Shown: positions 54,766 through 64,000 of the stretch, piece by piece
How the letters are laid out: every line of letters starts with the position of its first letter
How positions within the stretch are numbered: the first letter of the stretch is position 1
From: Bryopsis sp. KO-2023
Lineage: Eukaryota; Chlorophyta; Ulvophyceae; Bryopsidales; Bryopsidaceae
Reading direction: 5' to 3'
Assembly: GCA_030272585.1 (NCBI GenBank)
Contig: BSYQ01000010.1
Span: 4,278,001 to 4,342,000 of the forward strand
DNA: 64,000 nt
Program-made: the position numbers and the translations under genes
Notes under the pieces: model-generated
The model's input: the letters and a program-made list of their open reading frames with translations, nothing else
The model's database searches: none
What the model was told of the DNA's origin: nothing

Positions 54766-56853
54766 GTCTTTTCTTGAAGACCAATGTTTTTCAAAGCTTG
54801 GCTCTTTGAGCTGTTAACCTTCCCTTGAAGGTGTCTTTGGCGCCAAAAGGAAGAGGGCCGCCACACCCAAACAAAGCAAGGCCATGAATAAACGATGAAA
54901 ACCAAAGACCGGTCGTGCAAAACAAATAGTGTTGTGCTGCTTGACTTTCAGTGGCAGTGAAAGTCTTTCTCAAACCAAAACCAGGCAAGAGAGTGTACCA
55001 ACGCCTTTTATGAGCGTTGCTAGTACACATGGTAGCAATCACCATACTTGGTGATTGGACCCTGCTACCACCGTGTGGGGACAGATGCAAATGTGTCACG
55101 ACAGGTGACACACGTGGCGACATACATGTACACGTGGCGACACACCGTGACACACGCGTGTGACGTCATAACAAATAGACTGTGCACGGACGGGATGATA
55201 GAGGGTCTATCCAAGATGGAGTATTTAAGTACTTGCTTTTGCTCTTGCTTGACACCAGTACAACCTTCGAACAAGACGAACAGCGACACGGAGTCGCGAA
55301 ACTAAAACCGCGGACGGGGAAGAAATGAGCCGCAAATGTGAACGAGAACGATAAAATTTGGGATAATATAGCCGGAGAGTGATGATGTAATGTGTCATGT
55401 TCCGGGTCGGACTGGGTGCAAGAGCAGCCGCCTTCGTCATTTGGTGCTCTGTGCGTTCGCACAACCCCCAGTTCCAGAACCCATCAGGGTTGGATTGTTG
55501 TCGCTTTTCTCTCAGAAGATAACACCTACGCACCAGAATCAGATGAAGCATCACGAAGCTTATAAACAAAAAACACGAGCTAAATTGCAGAGTTCAGTGC
55601 GGAAGACGTTCAAAAAAGGTTGATGCAAATGTGTTGCACGCTGGAATGAATAGGTACAGTCCACAGAATGGAGAATTCTGGCGATCGAGTTGTTATGGTT
55701 CAAACCCAAACGAAAGAGCCTGTACATTGCTTACAACCCGGACTCTCTACAACAAAAAAATTGCCTCCACCCAACACCAACCAAATTAAACATTAAGCAT
55801 TAAAGAGTACACTGGAACATCAAATCCACATCCATCCCCTTTAGCCCGAAGTCATTCAAGGGCTTCTCCTTGTCTCTATCTTCGGTTCGAAAAACACCCC
55901 TAGAAATATATCCTAAACCTTCAAAGTCATATTTTGCTTGTCTAGGAAATCGGACACAGGCGACAAATATAAACTTTCAGAACCCCCAGTTTTTTGTGTG
56001 CTTTTTTCTCAGTGTTTTGGTCGAAACACCATCACCTCTTTCCAGTTTTTTTTTCCCAAATCCAAGTTTCAACCAAAACAGAAACCCCATCCTGAGGTGT
56101 TATTCACAAAATACTCCCCTGGACATAAATTTAAAAGAAAAAAAAAACGAAAGAAAAAAAAATCCTACCAAGTCGTAAAACTGCACAAAAAAGCCAACTC
56201 GCAAAGATTTACTCAACTTCCTTGGGCCAGTTACAATATTTCCCAACAGGCCTTTTTATCCCAAAATGGTTTTTGAGTTTTCAATCTAACTCTAGTAATT
56301 TTGCAACTCCCAGTGAAGAAAAAACACTCTGAATACCCATACCCCCTGATATAAACATATGCAATTGATGTATATCTAATCATGTTCAGTAGGCAGATCA
56401 ACAAAAGTCAGAATGACACCCATAAAATAGCCCTAAAAAAGATGACCAGTAAAAGGTAGCTCCCCCCACATATCCTCCAGCAAAAATATTTGAACCACCG
56501 CAAATAAGCCACAATGACATGTTCCCCCCAACTTGATCCGTTCAATATACATTTTTCTATTCAATTTTTTATGCAAGCAAAAAATATACACGGTGTCACC
56601 CCCAATCTTTGGCAACTTACCTATTTCCTTCTCAACCCTTCCCCTCCCCCTCCCTTTTTTTCTTTTTTTTTCCCATCCGAAATGTGTGAAATATTCATTT
56701 AACGGTAAAAATACAAAGATGAAACGATGAAAAATCTATATGTGTTGGTCACGGAACCCATCAACGCATGTAGCCAAAACAAATCATTCGCACTCCTTCG
56801 CAACCCAGCATCTAATTATGCAAAAGCTGGAATCTAGCAGGAAGTTCCACCCT
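54766..56853. other. Intergenic region downstream of the LTR element
   Basis: No conserved gene was found. At 55090-55170 the words cacgtggcgacaca, cacacgcgtgtgacgtca and similar are packed together; the last contains both an ACGCGT and a TGACGTCA palindrome. 55,730-56,700 is A/C- and T-rich low-complexity sequence. Confidence 0.4.
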
Positions 56854-59402
56854 TCACCCATCCACCGACCCGGAGCTGAAACAACACCTCAGCATGTTGC
56901 CGAACGCTTTCTTTGGACCATTGAGTGAACCTTGGATCAACCCAGTGTCCCTTTTCAAAGACCTCGAGCTGGTGAAGTGTATATCTTTCAACAGATCCAC
57001 ATAGAAATCCCCAATGGAAGGAATTTCTGATGGCCCATCGCTCAGACTGGGCTCGGATTCCACAGACAGCGTTTGAAACAAATTCGGCTGGAAAATTTTG
57101 AGAGAATAAGCCTGGGCGTTGGACAACAACCACACGTTCTTGGAAACTCGACTCAGTCTCGCCCTTTTCCTCGGATTTTTCACGAGCAGGGAAAGAATCA
57201 GGTCTGAGCAATCTTGGGTGACTTTTTCGGGAAGCTTCCTGGGATTTCCTTTGGTGATGTTCCAGTAGGTGTTGCTCAATCTGTGTGAATGATTTGGGTC
57301 CTGGACAAATTATGTACACCCCCTTATGTTACTGCAGCACGTACATCCATGAAATACAGCTTGTTTCTATTGTTTTGACGAACAGACTAGCCATTTGCCC
57401 AAGAAGCTAAAAACTATGGACTTGTAGATCACCTACCTTGTTTGTACACTAACAATTAAAAACATGTAAATGTCAACAGCAAAGGATTTTTCAGGGTTTC
57501 TTGCATGCAATTTTCTTATCCACACGTTTTTCTTTCTGCACATCATGGACACCTTTAGCATGATTTTAAATCAGCAATATTCTCAGTGTTTAAAAAAAAG
57601 GGCTGTTTTCTTACCTCGAATGGAAACACCCCCGTGACCAGCAAATACAGCATGACTCCCATGGCCCATGCATCTACAGCTCGACTATCTACAGTAGGCT
57701 TCCCCTTTCCTCGCCTCATCAAAAATGGATTCAGCGTTTCGGGTGCCATGTAGTCTGGCGTCCCAAACCTTCATCGCAGCACCACTGCTTTTAGACAGCC
57801 AATACCTACCCCTTGATCGACAGTTTTTTTGATTCGTTCCAGTGTTTTTCATTTACGATTAGGTTGGAAGCTGAAGGACCCCATGCTGAACACAAAATTA
57901 TGAAATTGTTATTATTATTATTTGATTTTCTTATTGTTTACCCGAATCTAAGATCTTGGGACTTCAATCCTCGTGTCAATCCAAAATCAACCAGCTTGAG
58001 CTGGAGGGTTGAATCGCACACCATGCAGTTCTCCGGCTTCAAATCGCCATGCGCGAAACCATTTTTGTGCATGAAAAGGACTCCTTGAAGAATCTTTCAG
58101 AAATTGGAAAAAAAAGTCGGTGAGCGAGTGGACCTACAACTGTTCTTTCAAAATTTTCCATAGCATGGAAAATTGCAGGAACCCAAAAAAACCCCACAAG
58201 ACATTGCCCGCCAGGGATATGTCTTCCAGTGTGAGTTTGCAGTCTGGCATTAAAAGTCCAATCCATAAAATGCCTTCTGAAGAGAGAAAGGTCGGTCTAA
58301 GCACAGCTACAAAAACATTGATGGAGAATATATATATATATATAATAATAATAAATAAAAAAAAATGAAATGGATGGTAGAAATCCACCTGGTGGAAATA
58401 GAATGCAGCCATGTCCTCAGGGAGTCCATTCTGATGTTGGTTTAAAATACTTAGCAATTCCTGTCCTTCCACGAGCTCCCACTGAGAGAATTAAAAGAAA
58501 AAATTGGTCCAACCGGTGCCTCCAAAATGAACAAGAACATCAATATTCTTCAATACTTTAATCGAGCTATTTGGTCAATTAATCATTGACTTGACCTTGA
58601 ACCAATCGGAACATGAGCAACCAGTCTTTCAGCTCTCCAGAAAGGCAAAAAAACTGCAAATGCAAGGATTTGAAAAAGAAAAACAGACGGAAGACACAAA
58701 TCTATGTGTCAACCAGGGGATTTACTCACCACAGAAGCCTTTCGGCTAGATTCAGTAAAAGAATCCAGAAGCTTCACAATGTTTTCGTGCACAAGAGTCT
58801 TAGCTATTTTAATCTGCAATCAATCGACACAAAACCTGAAATGGGGCCAATCCTGAGTTTCAACTTTCATTAAAATAACATAATGCGAGGTTAAGAAGCA
58901 AATTGATTTGGTCCATTTTTGTTGAAAATCAATCGAAAAGAAAACAGGTTCTGATTTGGTCTGCATCCATGTTGCTCACACTTCAAAATTTTAACATGTT
59001 TGGAAAGAATTTTGCCTACCTCCTGTTTGGCTCTATGCGATAATGATCTTCTGCTGATTTTGTTTGATGACATTACCTGACGCCGTCGAAACAAATGCAC
59101 ATTTTAGACATGTACCCACGACTCACTCGCCATTTCGTTTTCCTCACGGCGCAATGCACGTGCACGATCTGTCCAAAATCACGTGGCGTGGCCATCGTTC
59201 TTGTTAGAACGAATGGCGGCGCTTCACCGCGATCGCATACCTTGATCGCAACTTTTCTGTTCTTCATGGTGTCTTGCGCCTCATAGACGACCGCCGTCGC
59301 GCCCCCTGCGAATGTTTCACTCAATCGGTGGGAGGCGATCAAGACTGACGCACCCCTCCGCGCGCGAATCGCAACATATCTAAGTTCCCCGCAGCGTTTC
59401 AT
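56854..59402 (-). CDS. Ser/Thr protein kinase, CAMK-like
   Basis: Seven exons: 59402-59241, 59076-59020, 58813-58730, 58481-58389, 58093-57942, 57768-57615, 57300-56854. They total 382 aa and all phases fit. Catalytic landmarks: a shortened loop ETFAGGATAVVYEA (Ala at two of the three Gly positions, as in some CAMK kinases), VAIKV lysine, HENIVKLLDSF, WELVEGQELLSIL, HGDLKPENC (Gly for Arg in HRD), DFGLTR, GTPDYMAPETL and VDAWAMGVMLYLLVTGVFPFE. Lys, catalytic Asp, Asn and the DFG Asp are all present, so it should be active. A ~90-residue tail after the last helix has no known domain and ends in CCFSSG, where tandem cysteines could be acylated. It is head to head with the ZNF330 gene, ATGs 782 bp apart. 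Confidence 0.88.
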
Positions 59403-59403
59403 T

Positions 59404-59931
59404 TCAGTACCCACTGTTCAATTCGCGTATAACCACGTATCGACCGTGGTCCAATTTGGTTTGGGGCTGCAAGGTTTGCATGGGAAGAATCGTGAACATC
59501 GAAAAGGAATGCCTCTTTAGCCGCGTCAAGTACGCTAGAGATTCACCAAACCGGCCGGTGTGGGTTCTTTTCGCGGAACCGATCGTATGACTAACGTTCA
59601 TGCCATCGACTGTGGCGCAATACGTCGTATGACTTTGAGGAACCGCGGTTGGTGACGGAGGAACCCACACGTGGTAACTCCTCCGAAGGTGAACCGAGCT
59701 GGCGTCGAGCCAGAGAGTCGTTTTCAATGTGGAGGCCAATTTCAATTGTCGGCAGTCATAACAACTTCTGGCAATGTCACAGCAACACAAGTGTAACAGC
59801 ACAAACAAATTGGTTCCGTCCACCTCCAAAGAACGTGCAAGGAAACGCCTCATACACTTGCCCCAATTCGGAATTTTAAAAAACACAACCCTTATCCCTT
59901 GCGACATCCTAACTTGCTCCCCCAAGCGCAC
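59404..59931 (-). other. Long open frame upstream of the CAMK-like kinase, unsupported
   Basis: 175 codons open with a stop two bases before the kinase ATG. The composition (Cys, His, Arg, Leu) and the lack of any motif do not support a protein. It may be a chance frame or an upstream ORF in the kinase leader. Confidence 0.12.
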
Positions 59932-60183
59932 AAGCGCTGGCGCATCATACTGTCCCCCTCCGTTGTCATACCTTGTTGCGTTGCCTAGGGCAGGCGGCTG
60001 TGCTGGAGCGAGTTTCTGTCAATCTCATGTGTCGATTGCAGATATCATCCGCATTAATCAGATCCACACAGAGGGCATTCACCACCACTACAAAAAGAAG
60101 TTCGATTTCACCCCCACCCCAAACAGCTTTTTCAGCACTTTGCTTAGGGGTGTTTTTATCTGAATTTGAACGCTGAAAGCACG

Positions 60184-62482
<2,299 letters not shown>

Positions 62483-63223
62483 CCGTCCCGATTGTTGCTT
62501 TGTGGTGTTTGCAATATCTCAAATTTTCATCAATGCTCAAGGATTGGGGACTTTGGGGGAAACGGCTCGATTGAGACATGGGTTAGGTCCACTCCAATGA
62601 AAGCGTGAATTTCTTTCTTTTTCTTGGTGGTTTTTGGGGATATTTGCCATCCACACCAACAGAATTGGATGTGGAGGTGACTTGAGGAAATTTTGGTTTT
62701 TTTGGTGTAAGCAGAAAGGGGACAATATCCTGCCAACACGTTAGAACTTCCATAGTCATTTTGTTCTCCACCCAGCCAGGATCAGCCGGTTGATCAGCAG
62801 AAATAATGAAATCCCTATTCATTTTATCAGGACTCTTCCTGATTCACAACAAAGGAAAATGCTGTAGTCCATACACCTTTTCCCCCTCCCCCAAAACTCC
62901 CCCAATTCCCACTCAAAAAAACTCTGCCTACTCTTTGTCCATCCCACAGGGTGTCAATGCCCAAACACTTGACCAACCACACTCCCATTATTAACGGAAA
63001 AAAAAACCCTACTAGGGGGGAATTTACAGCACTACTCTTTGTTTTCAGAATGACAGAAAATAACACTACACTTTGAAACTTTCCATTTCATTCAATATCG
63101 AACCCACCCCAAATAGGCTGATATTGAGGCTCCCAACACATACAATCCAGTTTCTAAAACGGCAGACTTGAAACCCAAAAAGCAATTATTCTGGGGGGGA
63201 TAATTTGAAGCGACTTCTGAATG
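62483..63223. other. Shared 3' flank of two convergent genes
   Basis: No supported gene; T/G-rich after ZNF330 and C/A-rich before the next gene's 3' end. Confidence 0.4.
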
Positions 63224-64000
63224 TCATAGCCAGGAATATGCTGATTCGAAAGGCAACCTGCCAATGTCTGCGGATGGCTTGTCCCCTCTCTTGCTTTGCA
63301 TGGACCTCATCGATTCAACAGCCAGTTTCTTGAAAGGGGCTGACATGTCTTCGGCGAAAACCTGACACAAAAGAAAACCCTCTCCTTACTAATAGAATCT
63401 CATATGTACAGAGAGAAAGAAGGATTCGACTCGAGCGGGGTTGACTTTTTGCATTTCTTCCAGGGGTAGGGTAGCCAGTCGCAGTTGCGAAGGGATGATA
63501 TTTGCTCGATTTAATTGTACATATTGTCATTATTACTAATTGTGATGGACTGCCCTGGCCGCACCTCGACAGACTTATTCATCAAAGCCTTCATGAATAT
63601 ATCTTCTTCACTGGCTAGCTCCGATCCGAACGCTGAATTGAACATTCTTCTGTAGATATCCCTGAGAGCAACAGGAGCACATCACAATGACAAAATCAGT
63701 AACACCATAGCCAATGCATAATTTGAGCTATCAATTAGAAAAGGATATTGAGCCATTGTACTTGACAGGTCACCTTGGAGAAACTAAAAAAATGTAGGGG
63801 AAAAAATGGCGTTCAGAGAGTCGAAAATTCCAACCACAGATCGATCGTTTGACGCACGACTCACTTGAAGGTGGCATCATCGCCTCTTTCGCTGGTTTCT
63901 ATCCATTCGCTGAATTCATTTCCCTCGTCCGACTCAGGTTCGCTTGGCACCTGCTCCATTTCTTGATCGACGTCTTCCCCTGACGTCTCTCCAACGGCCG
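63224..64000 (-). CDS. Unrecognised acidic protein, C-terminal part (runs off the window)
   Basis: Exons >64000-63865, 63661-63565, 63361-63224, in phase, giving 123 residues and a TGA stop. The first part is very acidic (GEDVDQEMEQVPSEPESDEG). The rest is helical and amphipathic (DIYRRMFNSAFGSEL, EEDIFMKALMNKSVEVFAED, APFKKLAVESMRSMQ). No family was recognised from this fragment. An acidic tail followed by helices is seen in many nuclear and nucleolar proteins, but nothing here decides that. Confidence 0.7.

Overview
The window is nuclear DNA from an intron-rich eukaryote, most likely a single-celled and probably photosynthetic protist or alga. Nearly all genes are broken by short GT-AG introns, many with pyrimidine-rich 3' ends. 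None is arranged in a bacterial operon. A D-ribulose kinase of the plant XK-1 type and a plant-type L-galactose dehydrogenase suggest a plastid-bearing lineage. I cannot name the species. Exon coordinates come from reading donor and acceptor sites by eye and requiring phase agreement across each junction. For the well-resolved genes every exon sums to a whole number of codons.

Layout. 0-5 kb: the 3' part of a GT61 glycosyltransferase (+) and an intronless cytosolic peptide:N-glycanase (+). 5.6-7.7 kb: a PTC7-like PP2C phosphatase (-). 8.9-16.1 kb: a 12-exon gene (+) for a ~1,659-residue fusion of WD40-like beta-propeller sequence to a TRP-like cation channel and a C-terminal coiled coil. 16-22 kb: mostly gene-poor, with perfect palindromes and a cupin_5 protein (-). 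22-26.5 kb: L-galactose dehydrogenase (-) divergent from an Sfp-type phosphopantetheinyl transferase (+). 27-34.5 kb: RACK1 (-) divergent from an M32 carboxypeptidase (+). One RACK1 intron holds six tandem sequences with box C/D snoRNA architecture, and the carboxypeptidase reading frame carries one TAG just before its HEXXH motif. 35.4-41.5 kb: an intronless kinase-pseudokinase (+), a D-ribulose kinase (-), and a small secreted Cys/His-rich protein (+). 43.1-54.8 kb: an 11.6-kb LTR element with almost identical LTRs, a 5-bp target duplication, and no recognisable gag or pol. 56.8-62.5 kb: a Ser/Thr kinase (-) divergent from a ZNF330/NOA36 homologue (+). The window ends inside an unrecognised acidic protein gene (-).

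The genes do not form one pathway. They cover glycan handling (GT61, PNGase), signalling (PP2C, two kinases, RACK1, the channel), redox and sugar metabolism (L-GalDH, D-ribulose kinase) and protein or cofactor processing (M32, PPTase). The recurring pattern is head-to-head gene pairs sharing short 5' spacers (L-GalDH/PPTase, RACK1/M32, ribulose kinase/secreted protein, kinase/ZNF330). The most notable items are the intronic snoRNA-like array, the WD40-channel fusion, the recently moved coding-poor LTR element, and the single nonsense codon in an otherwise complete peptidase gene.
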